64,000 bases of DNA. Origin: Semisulcospira habei (lineage: Eukaryota > Mollusca > Gastropoda > Semisulcospiridae). Shown piece after piece: positions 1-10,016 of the stretch. Both the position numbers and the translations under genes were made by a program. How positions within the stretch are numbered: position 1 is the first letter of the stretch; each line of letters opens with the position of its first letter. The notes under the pieces are model-generated. The model had not been told where the DNA came from and did not search any database. It saw nothing but the letters and a program-made list of their open reading frames with translations. The stretch lies in contig BTPG01000001.1 in assembly GCA_036245525.1 (NCBI GenBank), forward strand, positions 224,716,545 through 224,780,544. The letters are read 5' to 3'.

Positions 1-110
1 GATGTGCAAAATGTGGTGTTAAAATGACTGACAACGTTCGAAGTAATAGTTCACTGCTTATTACAGTAAATAACTTGTTTCAATCGATGATAAAATATAA
101 AATAACCGGT

Positions 111-249
111 TTAATCCCGACGCTCCACAGCAGGGGAAGGATCGACCGTGATAATTCAAGGGTAGTGCCAGATTAGCTTGGCGCCATCAGGCACCAAGCA
201 AATCTGACACTACTCTTGAATTATTATGGCCAATCATCTCCTGCAACTC
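111..249. repeat. Family A palindromic element, copy A1
   Basis: First of about 25 copies in this window of an imperfect palindrome, called family A here. A full copy is about 200 bp, begins TTAACYCATTCAGCCC, ends in its reverse complement, and folds into one hairpin whose tip is GCTTGGCGCC. Two subtypes exist: one with ATAATTCAAGGGTAGTGCC in the stem and one with ATAGTTCAAGGGTGGTGCC. This copy has stem arms near 138-185 and 190-232 and eroded outer ends. Nothing else is recognisable in 1-499. Confidence 0.85.
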
Positions 250-499
250 GTACATATGGTCGTTAGGTTAAACAAAAGCGAGAGAAGTGGCCGTGGGCTT
301 AAAGGGCATAATAAAGACACAGTAAAACAATTACAGTCAGTTGGTGGTTTTATTTTGATTTGATTTGCTTTTTGGCGTGCGAGATGAGGACTGGCAAGGA
401 CTGTAAAGAAAATATCATTTAGTTATGCAGCTTTCGTTGAACGTAAAATCCGTTTGTCATTTTCAGTCCTTTGTATTTTTATACCTTGTTTGTTGTCAG

Positions 500-627
500 T
501 CTATGCATGCACATAGACGGATTTTCTGGCGGCTATTACCTACTTCAAGACGACTCCCTGGGATTCAGAGGGGAGCATCTTTACGTACAGAGGGTTTCAG
601 CGACCAAACGAATCTGCTTTTTTCGAG
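500..627 (+). CDS. Exon of EGF-like receptor: ectodomain segment
   Basis: Open segment between TTGTTGTCAG and GTAAGTAC. It encodes about 42 residues including GFSGGYYLLQDDSLGFRGEH and ends phase 1. No domain is recognised; it may be the end of a lectin-like or galactose-binding-like module. The phase joins cleanly to the next EGF exon. Confidence 0.6.
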
Positions 628-3600
628 GTAAGTACACATCCCGCTGTCTTTTCCAAGCAAGATATGAGCAATTATCAAACAGTAAACCTCGGCCGTTTTA
701 CTAATTTACCCCTTTGGGTGTCGGTAGCGGCTTTTGTCGTGATGATTCCTGCATGAATCATCTGGACTAAACCTCTACCGACAGCCAAAGGATTAATAAA
801 GTTTATTGGTGATAACAGTTATAAGGGCTATCATGACGATCATGACAATCAGACTTAGAAGAGACAAGAGAACGAGAGGGATGCGATCAAGCGATTAATG
901 TAAAGATAACGTGTGCGATCTGCTTTACCCTGCGGTGTTCCCTTCCTCTTACTTTTAACCCTTTGAGTACGGAGCGGTTTTAGTCGCGATGATTCCTGCA
1001 ACCGCTAGCGACACCCCAAGGGTTAAATTCATACGGATGTAGCACATTCGTTTTAAAATTCTGTCCCTGCGTTTTTATTGCAGATTGCTCTGATGGGTGG
1101 TACACACGTTCCTGTGACGTTGAGTGTCTGAACTGTGACGTCACGAGTTCTTGCGTTCGGGATACTGGCGTATGTGACTTTGGATGTAGTCCTGGATGGT
1201 TAGTCGGAAATGGCACCAGTTTCTGTAATACAAGTAAGTTAATTATTATACATTTTTTATCCATTAGTACTCACTGAGTGTTTAAGGCGTACAGCGTCCA
1301 AATAAAGCATAGATTGTTTAGTAATGCTGTTTGACAAATATATTTCTTTCTATTATCATGAATGCACAATAATACTTATGATTATGGAACTTAGTACCAT
1401 AGCAGAGACACTTGCAGAATTAGTACAGTTAGCTTTGATTTTGTCGGGAAAGGCTAATAATGAATTTCATTAAAGTTTTATTCCCCAGGATCAAGCATCT
1501 CAACACAGTCAGAAAACTGTCTGCAACAGATACTGCTGACAGTATGTGTATAAGTCCTTTGTGTACTATCTTAGAGCTTTATGATCTAAGTACAATGCCA
1601 AATGTTGAAATTCATCGTTTGGAGGGTGGATTGTTTTTGTACCCGAGTCGCGAATTTATCGTCTGCATCGGTCTTGTCAGTTTTGAATTAATATGCATAT
1701 TTATGATGAGCCTACGTCACAAGGCAGAACCCGGCTATGAGTGTACAATACTGCAGGTCATGAGGTCATCGGCGTAATGTACACACGTGTACTGATGTTC
1801 CCCGCCATCCCTTTGACGTAATTTTTCACCAGAAAGTAGAATAAACCGTCCGTACTTGCTATGCTGTCAAAATCACAACTTGTGTCCTGCTCGACCTGCT
1901 AATAGTATTGTACTAGGAACGATCGTGCGTACAACAGTGCACCGATCGAGGTCTTGCGTCAGTGTTAGCGCCGCTCAGTCGCTCGCAAACTGCGAGCGTG
2001 CGTCCACGGTGCCTTTTGACCTTGATCTGTTACCCCTCGGAAACACGCACTGTCAGTCTTCCATCATTGAAACAGAACATTGGTAATTATACCGACTTTC
2101 TGCACTGCAGTCAATTCCACGTCTCACACGTCGAGGTCTACGAAAAGCATCATTAGAAACGACAAATTTACCCTCGCAGCAGAAACACTAGCTATCTGAA
2201 TCGAGTGAATGAGAGCCGGCACAGACACTCAAAACATGATACGACCAGCGATGTGCAACTTTGATACACACCGTAGTTTTCTGCAGATCTCTGCAGCATA
2301 AATGTGATCACCAGCTTGTAAAATATATGATAAAACAGGTTTAAAATCTTGCCAAATCAGTAAGATATCAATTCTACTGAAGATATTGAGATCTGAAAAT
2401 CACTAGCGTTGGCGGAACTATAGGAAGATCGACAAAGACCGTAGATTACTAACTGATCCAGCAGGAAAATGACAAATCCCGTGTGGGTGGTCAAGCCAAG
2501 CTCTTGCTTTACGCGTTGTCACATGCCCATATTCCCTCGTGCGATGTCAATTCTACTAAGGAGTATCTTGTCTCTCTTCCTCTTTCTTCTCCCCCGCATC
2601 TACCGAGTCTGTCAATGTCGGTGCGAGTCGATGATACTGTGACTTTCTTTTTTCTTCGCTGGTTCGTCCGCCATCTTGTCTCTGATTGGTTATAATTATG
2701 CAGATGACCCAAGATCGTATCGGAATAGATATGACGTCAGCTAAAATCGCCTATCAGAAGCAATTTTGTTACGTGTTTCGTCAGAAGACTTCGGTGGGCC
2801 TCTTTCGCTTTGAACGGACAAAAGAAAGCATTTGGTGGGACAATAGGATGGTCACTGTCTAAGTGGGTATGTATACTGAAGCCCAGTAAAAGCTTTTGCG
2901 AACTAAAGCCTTAAAAAAAGGTCGGGTGTGCCCCTTTAAACCTTTTTTTTGTTGTTGACATTTTTATGTCGAATTGTGTTGGAACGATGAATGGTTGTTA
3001 CCGGCCATGCAAAGCAGTTTACTTGAAGCGATACATTAAAGTTGTCTTGAATGCTGTAAACGTTAAAATACACCTGTCTTGTTGTTCTTTCCATTTTTCG
3101 CAAGCCATGTGAATAGGCAAACGTAGAGGAGGTTCAGGATTCAAGATTCAAGATATTTATTGTGTCGTTATTGCCCCTTCGCTCAACCGGGGATTCTTAT
3201 ATGTCGCAAAAGAAACTAGAGCACAAAAGTCTTTAATTCTGCGATATTTTATAATTAACTCTAAAACTACTAGAACAAAATGGCTTCCATTCTACAGAAT
3301 GCAGGGCTCGAAATTAGCGGGGGCCCGGGGCCAAAAACCCGCAAAGTTGATTTCGGGCTCGGAAAGTTGAAAAACGAAGGGCCCGCTTGGCCCGCAAAAT
3401 AATTCGTCTGCTACAGCTAGCTCTACTCGGCAGTTTCGTATTTGGGCCAAGGGAAGCAACCCACACCGGTGCCCTCACTCACAGTAATAGTATTGTGTTT
3501 TTTGTTTTTTTGTTTTTTTTTGTTATTGTATTTTTAGTTTACTTCTGTTAACTCAAGTGCACACAAGTGTAATATGAATAGATGATTGAAAAAAAAAAAG

Positions 3601-6600
3601 AAAAGGCAAAATCTGTTTGTTTAACTTTAGTTTATCAGGAAGAGTACTGTTAAGTTTAGTTCCCTTTCATGGTTTTGTTTTGAACTTTTGTGCATTGAGG
3701 TCAGATTTTTTGTTAGGTTACTCATATTAAAAATTTAATGATGTGTATTGTGCAATACTCAGTCACAAAACTGAAAAGTATTATACAAGAGACTCACTTG
3801 ATTTTTTTTCTATTTTGTTTAATGGCCATTTCAGGCTCACTAGTCGCTGGAATATGTGTGTCACTGAATGTGTGTGTGTGTGTTTTTTCCCCTTTTTTGT
3901 TGGTAATGTTTGAAAGTGAAAGAAAAGGCAAATAAAAATGACATCACTCAGCAAAATTGGAAATTCAATTGTTTTTATTTTAGATTATCAGACAAATTGT
4001 ACTTTCTACTTATTATATTGTCAATAATTCTTTTGTATTTTTCAAAGTTGGGCCCCGAAAGTTGCTTGTGGGCCCTCAAATTTTTCAATCAAGGGGCCCG
4101 GTGGCCCCCAAAGAAAAAAGTTAATTTCTAGCCCTGGAATGGAAGTCAATTAGTTCTGGGAGTTTAGGACTTATACAAATGTTAGGTTGGTCCTTTTGTG
4201 CAGAAAGTAATACAAAGAGCAAGTGCAACCCATTAACCCCGACGCGTTAGAGCAGGTGATGGATCGACTGTGTAATTCAAGGGTAGTGCAAGATTTTGGC
4301 GCCTGATGGCGCCAAGTCATAATCTGGCAGTACTCTAGAATTATCACGGTCAAACAACCTCCTGAAACTGGTACTTACTTGTTAAGTAACGGTATATAAC
4401 ATATATAATAACGGTATTATTATTATTTATTATTAAGCGATATCTATAAAATCTCGAAATGCACTCTTGGGGTTAAATGGGATTAATGAGAACACCTGTG
4501 AGCTGCTAACCCTCTGTTGCCAGGAGAGATTTAGCTCGCTTTAAAGTAGCATTATTATTATTGTTGTTATTATTATCATATTACTGTTATTGTATTATTA
4601 TTATTATTATTATTATTATTACTACCAAAATTATGTTCCACAGATCAAGCTCCCTTGGTCCCGAAACACATAATTATTGGTCATCCTAAAATAACCTTCA
4701 ATGATCCACTTTTTTCTTTTTAATATTTAATCCTCTTAAACGTATTAATTTCCTTTTTGCGTCAGCGTGCCCAGAATACAGCTTTGGCAAGGACTGCCAG
4801 TTTCCGTGTGGTAACTGTTTGGGTTCACTCCCTTGTCGCCATGACAATGGGACCTGTGAGCATGGGTGCGCTACAGATTATGGCGGGAGTTTGTGCGAAC
4901 GTAAGTGTTCCTAGGTTAACTGATTAATCTTAATATGGCACTTAATACTCAGATTTTCCATGCTTTACATACAGACTCTTTATTGTACAGTTTTGACCGC
5001 AGACAACTACAGGTAAATCGCCTTCACTACTGCAACAGACCTAACTTACTCTGACGAAGTCAAGTAAGTGAGCTATGTGTGTCCATGAACACGTTATCAA
5101 AGGGGATTGAGATCAGTGTTGATACATTTGGCAAGGTACTGGATGTGTAAACGATAAATGTAAATGTGATTTTCTGTGAACAGCCGCTGCCATCTCGGAA
5201 ATCGGCGACCAAATAGAGCTCGGGTAGGGTTTGGAAACAGCATTGTTTTCGTGGTAGTTTAATCAGTAAGATTTAAAAAGAAAAAGATTTCGTTTTCAAA
5301 ATGATCTTTCTCTTTATATCTCATAGGGGTATTTAGCCATTAACTCATTCAGCCCCGACACAACACAGCAAGACATGGATCAAGCATGATAGTTTAAGGA
5401 TGGTGCCAGAATAGCTTGTCGCCTATAGGCGCCAAGCTCTTCTGGCGCTACCCTTGAACTTCATGCACGATCTGTCTCTAGATTTTTTAATGCAGTCCTT
5501 CAGAGAGCAACTTCAGAATGTGTTAACTGCAGCAGAAGTTGTGTTCGTATAAACGGGCGGTCCGACGATCCGAGGAAGCTTTCCAACGGAAACTTGATTC
5601 GTTAGTAAGGCAGTGCGCTGGTTGTGATGACGTCTCTACGAAAACGGTCATACGACACGCATTTGCTGAAGAGGGATCAGGCTTATCAGGCATTACCGAA
5701 AAACTATCATGCTCATTAAAAAAAAAAAAAAAAAAAAAAAATTCTTCGATCCATCGACCCGTCACGGTCGTTTTAACCTCGAGTTAATCAGGTGCTACCC
5801 TGCAGAGCCTGGCACATTCGAGCCGCATTCGGATAGGCGACTATTCGCGGCATGCCTTAATGAGTTAAGGTCCTTAAGAAAGACCAGCACACGTGTTTTG
5901 TACTTGTTTGCAGTCACTGTGGTTTTGTACACTGATCCTAATACGCAAAAGGCCATATATCGGGCCGATGTTGGCCCCCGTGCGCGGGCCAGCAGCGGCC
6001 GACGTCGGCCCGATGGCCTTTTGCGCATTGGGATATTATGCCTCATCCCTTTCCCCGCCTCCGGGCCCAACAGAAGCCTACCAAACCATACGGCGGTTCG
6101 ATCTATGCGCGAGACGCTTTTACTACTTACTCTAGCAACAATCTGTTACACTGACTTGTGTTCTTTTCAGGCTGGGTTGGCTCTGACCTGACGCTCGAAG
6201 CAGTGATTTCTTCCTTGTTGGGTCTGGCTCTCCTTGGCGCGTTGTTCATGGTGATGTTAGTCATGTGAGTGACGTGTACAGTTCCTGGTTACCCTTTGGG
6301 TGTCGGTAGCCATATTTGTCGCGATGATTCCTGCAGGAATCCAAGCAATGATTTCTTCCTTGCTGGGTCTATATCTCCTTAGCGCGTTGTTCATGGTGAT
6401 GTTAATCATGTGAGTGACGTGTACACTTCTTGTCAACCCTATGGGTGTCGGTGGCATTTTTTTGTCGCGTTAATTTCTGCAGGAATCATCTCAACGAAGA
6501 ACCCTACCGACAACCAAAAGATAAAACAGTATGGCTGGTTGTTTGCACATCACATAACCAATGTACCGACAACACCAGTTCATTCAAGACGTGTCTTCGT

Positions 6601-8541
6601 TGCACGTGGGGAAAATAACAGAACATTGAATCTGTGTCGCCATCCGCTGTAAACAGCGAAATGAAACATAAGACACCTTAGAAACGTGGCACAGTCATGC
6701 TACCGTATCGTACTCCGTTTACAAGAAAGCTTCCAAGTCATTACAACTACCAGATAATTATGTACAACATAATTATATTTTCAGATACTGGCACAGACGT
6801 AACAAAAAATGGAAACGGCTGACACCATCGCCGTAAGTATTCATACAAGTCTATGCCACACTAGCGTGTATCTTTGGGCGGTTCAGTTGCAGCTCGGCGC
6901 GACAACTTACTATTACTACTACTACTACTATTACTACTACTACTACTAGTACTACCACTACTACTACTACTGAGACTACTACTACTACTGTTCTGCAGAA
7001 TAGTGTGGCGGTGGTGTCATCACTCTCCTGTCTGAATGTTTATCACGTTTGATGTTATTTTTGGCTTCTTCCTGAGACTATGGTTTTCAGCGCATCGTCT
7101 TCGTCTTTAACCTTATTTCGTCGTCGTCATCAGCGTTTACGTCTCTGTCTTTGTCATCGTGCGTGATACTTGATAGCAATGTCAGCAACGTAAATGATGA
7201 TGATGATGACGATGAGGATGAATACGACGATGATGATTATGAACTCGGAGCTATGCATTTGTTTACTTCGCCAGCGGAACGGGATGGTAAATTACACGTC
7301 TGTGCGATAAAACGCACAAACGTGTAATTCATCATCGCGTTCTGTTGACCAACTAAACAAACTCCTAGCTGTCTTACAGAAGCGCAATTTCGTGATGTTT
7401 CATCCATGCAGTTTTTGTTCTACCAGGAATTCATCGCGTCCTGTGACTCCTGACACTATTTTTGTCACCGCTTCTGAAATAACTACCCCTGCCAGTCCAG
7501 AACCAAAATGTTTGGAACATCCACTCTTTCTCTACGTTCCTACCCAAAACCCGACTGCTGCAAAACCTTTTGCTTCCAACATCACAAGAGTGGCGCCTGC
7601 GACTACCAGTGTAATGAATGGTGTGTGATTGTGGTTGTGTTCAGGTTTATTAACAAGCAAACTCACAAACAAACAAAACAAACAAACAAGCAAGCAAGCC
7701 AACCAACCGACAAACCAACCAAACATCTAACTAACCAACCAACCAACTAACCAAGCAACCAACCAACCAACCAACAAATCAACCAACCAACCAACAAACC
7801 AACAAACAAACAATCAAACAAGCAAGCCAACCAACCGACCAACCAGCCAAACATCCAACTAAAAAAAAAAACTAATCAACTAACCATGCAACCAAGCATC
7901 CAACCAACCAACAAACAAACGACCAACCAATCAAACAAACAAACAACAGTGATGCTTATACTTGGCGGCTGACTGAGGCAAGATTTTCTTTCATTGTTTT
8001 CAATCACGAGTTCTTCAGTTTGAACCAAAGAAAACAACTGTTTCATTTGGCAAGATTTATTTCATTCTTTTTAGTTCAAGTTCTAATGCGAAATGTACAC
8101 ACGAATTTATCTGCCTGCGGCAGTTCGTGTCACTCTGTCCACAATCGTTCAAGTACGTGCGTTAGTCTGCGAATTTGGACCTTACGTCTTGTAGCCGTAA
8201 GGTCCAAAATCACAGACCACGACATACACTTCCCTTAAAAATGCGAGTCAAGACCGACCAACAAAATGAACTGCTACTGACTTTTGCCCATCACCTCTTT
8301 CGGATTGACAGGAACTCTCCCTGCAAATAACGCCACGGCACTCCAGGCCAAAGTGTCTCCCAGGAAGCTGCAGAAACCTGTCCATCGCCACGAGAAACCC
8401 AAGGAAGAACGCCCCTTTGAAGCAGAGGCTGATGATGTCCCGAGATGCGCCTTCATCTTCAAGCAACACGCTTCTTGCCACCGACCTTGCTGCACGACCG
8501 TTCCTGTGAACTGCAGTTGTCCTATCCACGTCACTCGTTAA
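500..8541 (+). CDS. EGF-like single-pass membrane receptor, 3' part of gene
   Basis: Spliced gene entering from the left of the window. Exons seen: 500-627, 1084-1233, 4766-4900, 6171-6264, 6785-6832, 7427-7620 and 8312-8541. Every junction has AG/GT borders and the reading phases agree (1,1,1,2,2,1), which strongly supports the model. The protein runs from an unrecognised extracellular segment through two 8-cysteine EGF-like modules of the MEGF/scavenger-receptor type to one transmembrane helix. A basic stop-transfer run (YWHRRNKKWKR) and a Ser/Thr/Pro-rich tail ending in a Cys-rich segment follow. The likely role is a cell-surface receptor or scavenger-type protein. The family is inferred from cysteine spacing and layout only. 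The 5' exons with signal peptide are outside the window. The stop is TAA at 8539-8541. A duplicated transmembrane exon at 6337-6409 could give an alternative isoform. Confidence 0.72.
705..796. repeat. Family B palindromic element, copy B1
   Basis: Family B is a compact palindrome of about 90 bp. It begins TTAACCCTTTGSGTGTCGG, has the tip GATGATTCCTGCAGGAATCA, and ends CAAAGGGTTAA. About 16 copies lie in this window. This copy is diverged; its right TTAA is at 793-796. It lies in the intron after the first visible receptor exon. Confidence 0.8.
955..1026. repeat. Family B palindromic element, copy B2
   Basis: Short, partly deleted family B copy with TTAA at both ends (955-958 and 1023-1026). 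It ends only 57 bp before the EGF exon at 1084. Confidence 0.78.
1084..1233 (+). CDS. Exon of EGF-like receptor: EGF-like module 1
   Basis: 150-nt phase 1-1 exon between ATTGCAG and GTAAGTT. It encodes DCSDGWYTRSCDVECLNC and onward, with eight cysteines at a spacing close to the 4766-4900 exon. This is the MEGF/laminin-like EGF pattern. The symmetric phase is typical of shuffled EGF exons. Confidence 0.75.
1234..3254. other. Intron sequence without recognised genes
   Basis: Intron of the EGF-like receptor. It is AT-rich to mixed sequence with no coding region I can support. At 3131-3160 there is a short repeated GATTCAAGATTCAAGATAT motif, which may be the tail of an old retroelement. Confidence 0.5.
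3255..4170. repeat. Family K palindrome split by a hAT-like insertion
   Basis: The outer halves 3255-3301 and 4137-about 4170 match the intact 63-bp palindrome at 26099-26161 (arms around ACTTCCATTC/GAATGGAAGT). Joined, they would make one family K hairpin. The 835 bp between them are a separate transposon that entered the palindrome centre. Confidence 0.7.
3302..4136. mobile_element. hAT-like non-autonomous DNA transposon
   Basis: The 835-bp element has terminal inverted repeats: left end CAGGGCTCGAAATTAGC, right end reading inward CAGGGCTAGAAATTAAC. Both ends continue into GGGCCC-rich sequence. The 5-bp GAATG lies directly outside each end (3297-3301 and 4137-4141), consistent with a target duplication. 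The interior is AT-rich with no transposase, so the element is non-autonomous. hAT membership is inferred from the CAGGGCTCGAAATTA-type ends; a 5-bp duplication is shorter than the usual 8. Confidence 0.65.
4233..4378. repeat. Family A palindromic element, copy A2
   Basis: ATAATTCAAGG subtype. The left end is TTAACCCCGACGC; the stem tip lies around 4301-4312. The right end is eroded. Confidence 0.8.
4541..4625. repeat. (ATT)n microsatellite
   Basis: Imperfect ATT trinucleotide run in the receptor intron. It ends 140 bp before the second EGF exon. Confidence 0.85.
4766..4900 (+). CDS. Exon of EGF-like receptor: EGF-like module 2
   Basis: 135-nt phase 1-1 exon between TGCGTCAG and GTAAGTGT. 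It encodes CPEYSFGKDCQFPCGNC and onward, with eight cysteines spaced as in module 1 (C-x8-C-x3-C-x2-C). It is a second MEGF-type EGF unit. Confidence 0.77.
5340..5526. repeat. Family A palindromic element, copy A3
   Basis: Full-length ATAGTTTAAGG-type copy with TTAA at both ends (5340-5343 and 5523-5526). The hairpin tip, with GCGCCAAGCTCTTCTGG on its right side, is near 5425. Confidence 0.85.
5719..5741. repeat. Poly(A) run
   Basis: Twenty-three consecutive A in the intron. It could be the tail of a retroposed sequence, but no body is recognised next to it. Confidence 0.7.
5818..5869. repeat. Family F palindromic element, partial
   Basis: Degenerate copy of family F (ends AATGAGTTAA, interior cattcggata/cgcggc). 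Only a short hairpin remains; the right TTAA is at 5866-5869. Confidence 0.55.
5938..6036. repeat. Family E GC-rich hairpin, copy E1
   Basis: Family E is a GC-rich palindrome of about 100 bp. Its outer arms resemble GCGCAAAAGGCCATCGGGCC and its core GCGCACGGCCGTGCGC varies between copies. It has no TTAA ends. Eight copies or fragments occur here. In this copy the arms ATACGCAAAAGGCCAT and ATGGCCTTTTGCGCAT are both present. Confidence 0.75.
6171..6264 (+). CDS. Exon of EGF-like receptor: transmembrane helix
   Basis: 94-nt exon between TCTTTTCAG and GTGAGTGACG, entering phase 1 and leaving phase 2. It encodes a short polar lead and the helix VISSLLGLALLGALFMVMLV. It joins in frame to the basic juxtamembrane exon at 6785. 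Confidence 0.75.
6289..6341. repeat. Family B element, left half, copy B3
   Basis: Left half of family B only, ending at the hairpin centre where the tandem duplication joint lies. Its CCTGCAG tip precedes the duplicated transmembrane exon. Confidence 0.75.
6337..6409 (+). CDS. Possible alternative transmembrane exon
   Basis: Duplicated copy of the 6171-6264 exon. If the AG in CCTGCAG of the family B tip (6335-6336) serves as acceptor and the copied GTGAGTGACG as donor, the 73-nt exon enters phase 1 and leaves phase 2, exactly like the original. It stays open, encoding AMISSLLGLYLLSALFMVML. That would allow mutually exclusive use of two transmembrane helices. The acceptor has a weak pyrimidine tract and no expression evidence is available here, so it may be a non-functional duplicate. 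Confidence 0.4.
6433..6524. repeat. Family B palindromic element, copy B4
   Basis: Diverged, nearly full-length family B copy. It is the complete partner of the half copy at 6289-6341 in the tandem duplication. Confidence 0.75.
6785..6832 (+). CDS. Exon of EGF-like receptor: basic juxtamembrane segment
   Basis: 48-nt phase 2-2 exon between ATTTTCAG and GTAAGTAT. It encodes YWHRRNKKWKRLTPS, a positively charged stop-transfer sequence directly after the helix. This places the C-terminal part in the cytoplasm. Confidence 0.72.
6905..6990. repeat. (ACT)n microsatellite
   Basis: Imperfect ACT trinucleotide run. The same intron (6833-7426) also holds a GATGATGACGATG-type run at 7195-7240; no gene is seen in it. 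Confidence 0.85.
7427..7620 (+). CDS. Exon of EGF-like receptor: Ser/Thr/Pro-rich cytoplasmic tail
   Basis: 194-nt exon between TTCTACCAG and GTGTGTGATT, entering phase 2 and leaving phase 1. It encodes SSRPVTPDTIFVTASEITT and onward, a low-complexity tail with no recognised signalling motif. Confidence 0.62.
7650..7965. repeat. Degenerate (CCAA/AAAC)n simple repeat
   Basis: About 300 bp of AACC, AAAC and CCAACC-type units in the last intron. There is no coding potential beyond repeat translation. Confidence 0.85.
8160..8222. repeat. Family D short hairpin, copy D1
   Basis: Family D is a palindrome of about 65 bp with arms like TGGTCTGTGATTTTGGACC and its complement around a CTTACGGCC...GGCCGTAAG tip. 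It has no TTAA ends. Eight copies or fragments are in the window. This copy is well paired. Confidence 0.75.
8312..8541 (+). CDS. Terminal coding exon of EGF-like receptor
   Basis: Starts after GGATTGACAG in phase 1 and runs to TAA at 8539-8541. It encodes about 75 charged residues, then a cysteine cluster (CHRPCCTTVPVNCSC) close to the C-terminus that might be palmitoylated. No AATAAA signal is obvious directly downstream. Confidence 0.6.
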
Positions 8542-8617
8542 AGTCAGTCACATCTGGCATATAGTTGCCCGTGAAAAACTGTCGCGCCGTTTTGTGATGA
8601 ATCGTTTGTGTTGTATT

Positions 8618-8795
8618 TTAACCCTTGGCGGAGCAAGGCGATCGCTACCCAGCTGCAAGATTTATGTCTCTTGTTAGTCCTTTGTTCTTCATGCCTATCG
8701 TTCGTCTGATCTTATCTTTTCTCTTCACTCGAATGTCGGTCAGTGAGCCGTGGGTTCAAACGTGAAATTTATGATCATTGGCGGCGAAGGGTTTT
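8618..8795. repeat. Family C-prime element, copy 1
   Basis: Starts TTAACCCTTGGCGG (TTAA 8618-8621) and contains AGCTGCAAGATTTATGTCTC. It lacks the hairpin centre and left stem. It is related to the longer copy at 51789-52035 through TTAGTC...GTCGGTCAGTG-type sequence. Confidence 0.55.
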
Positions 8796-9311
8796 ATAGC
8801 CGATAATCTCAGTTCTATCGTCTCTAATATGTACTAAACATATCACACTAATCAGAATAGTGTATACATGTATGTAATAATATATAGTAAAAGTGGAGTC
8901 TTACGATTAAATATGTATATACGTAATTGTTCCGTAATATATTATTGTGCATTTTTGTAATAGTACTGATATATTAGCGCGAAGGTGAAGCATCTCCAGG
9001 ATGCCTTGGAATTTAGCTTGTAAAGCAAGCTTGCGACACACATTTTGTATTTTCTTTTTCACTTACAGCGCAGGTACGGCATGAGCAAGTCTTTTTCAGT
9101 AAGCAAACGGTCCTCGGGCAATGCAACCTGGCCCACCAGGGGCGGATCTAAGGGGTTGTTCCAAGCCTTTTGGATCTCCCTTACCCCACCCCGCCCCAAT
9201 CAGCCCAACAATTCTTTAAAATGTTAAGTATTTTTCATTTTTGGGGAGTTTTGACAGAAAAAAACACACCCTCCACCCTCCTTTGAAGATTGTGGGAACC
9301 CTAATTGACTA

Positions 9312-9362
9312 TGTGGCTTTGCACGGGCCGACTGCGACTCACGTCGGCCCGAGGACCTTTTG
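9312..9362. repeat. Family E GC-rich hairpin, partial copy E2
   Basis: Short copy with GCACGGGCCGACTGCG and CGTCGGCCCGAGGACC. Only the inner stem remains. Confidence 0.6.
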
Positions 9363-9681
9363 TTTAAACACTAATGCATTTTACACTAAACGACAAGCAG
9401 AGAAGACAAATTCAAACGTCGATATTTTAAATTCATTTAAACCTCTTTTTTTAAAATTTTCTTTCCAGCACAGCAAACCGCGTTATTTCCCTATGTTAAC
9501 TCTTGGAGCCAGAACGCATGGAACATTAGCCCCCGTCCCTCTCCTCCCAATCAGAAATCGAAATGTCGAATTTTTAGCTATAAATGGCGATGTCTTGGAA
9601 CCCATACCGTACATTTCTCTCCTAATTTTCAGCTAAAACTGAGAAACATGAATGGTTTTATTGACAATGTCACACACCTAT

Positions 9682-9780
9682 CCAGTGCCCAAAGGCCATC
9701 GGGTCGACGTGAGCCGTCGTTGGCCCGTGCGCGGGCCAACGGCGGCCGACGTCGGCCCGATGGTCTTTTGCGCACTGGGC
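9682..9780. repeat. Family E GC-rich hairpin, copy E3
   Basis: Nearly perfect palindrome. The outer ends CAGTGCCCAAAGGCCATC and GATGGTCTTTTGCGCACTG face each other around GCCCGTGCGCGGGC. Confidence 0.8.
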
Positions 9781-9803
9781 ACCACAAAAATGTTAATTCA
9801 CAA

Positions 9804-10016
9804 TTAACCCATTCAGCCCTGACGCACTACAGCAGGAGGTGGGTCGACCATGATAATTCAAGGGAAGTGCCAGATTAGCTTGACGCCTGTCGGCGGCAAG
9901 CTAATCGGGCACTGCCCTTGAATTATCATGGTCGATCCATCTCCTGCAACTGATGCATAGTCATTAGATGACGCCTCCAAAATTTGAAAATACGTGCGTC
10001 GGGCTGAATGAGTTAA
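9804..10016. repeat. Family A palindromic element, copy A4
   Basis: Full-length ATAATTCAAGG subtype with TTAA at both ends (9804-9807 and 10013-10016). A good reference copy for family A: left end TTAACCCATTCAGCCCTG, right end GGGCTGAATGAGTTAA. Confidence 0.9.

Larger units (their letters stand above)
6198..6487 (+). repeat. Tandem duplication of the transmembrane exon region
   Basis: Two units with a period of about 145 bp. Each carries the 3' part of the transmembrane exon, its GTGAGTGACGTGTACA donor and the start of a family B element. The duplication joint falls in the family B hairpin centre (GCAGGAATC). Confidence 0.8.

Noticed and set aside
5709..6191. 160-codon frame starting in a poly(A) run
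   Set aside because: It crosses a poly(A) run, a family F fragment, a family E hairpin and the receptor intron-exon border, so it is chance.
9139..9310. Transposon end AGGGGCGGATCTAAGG, with a similar motif at 55149
   Set aside because: Only a short end-like motif is seen. No second end or target duplication was found.
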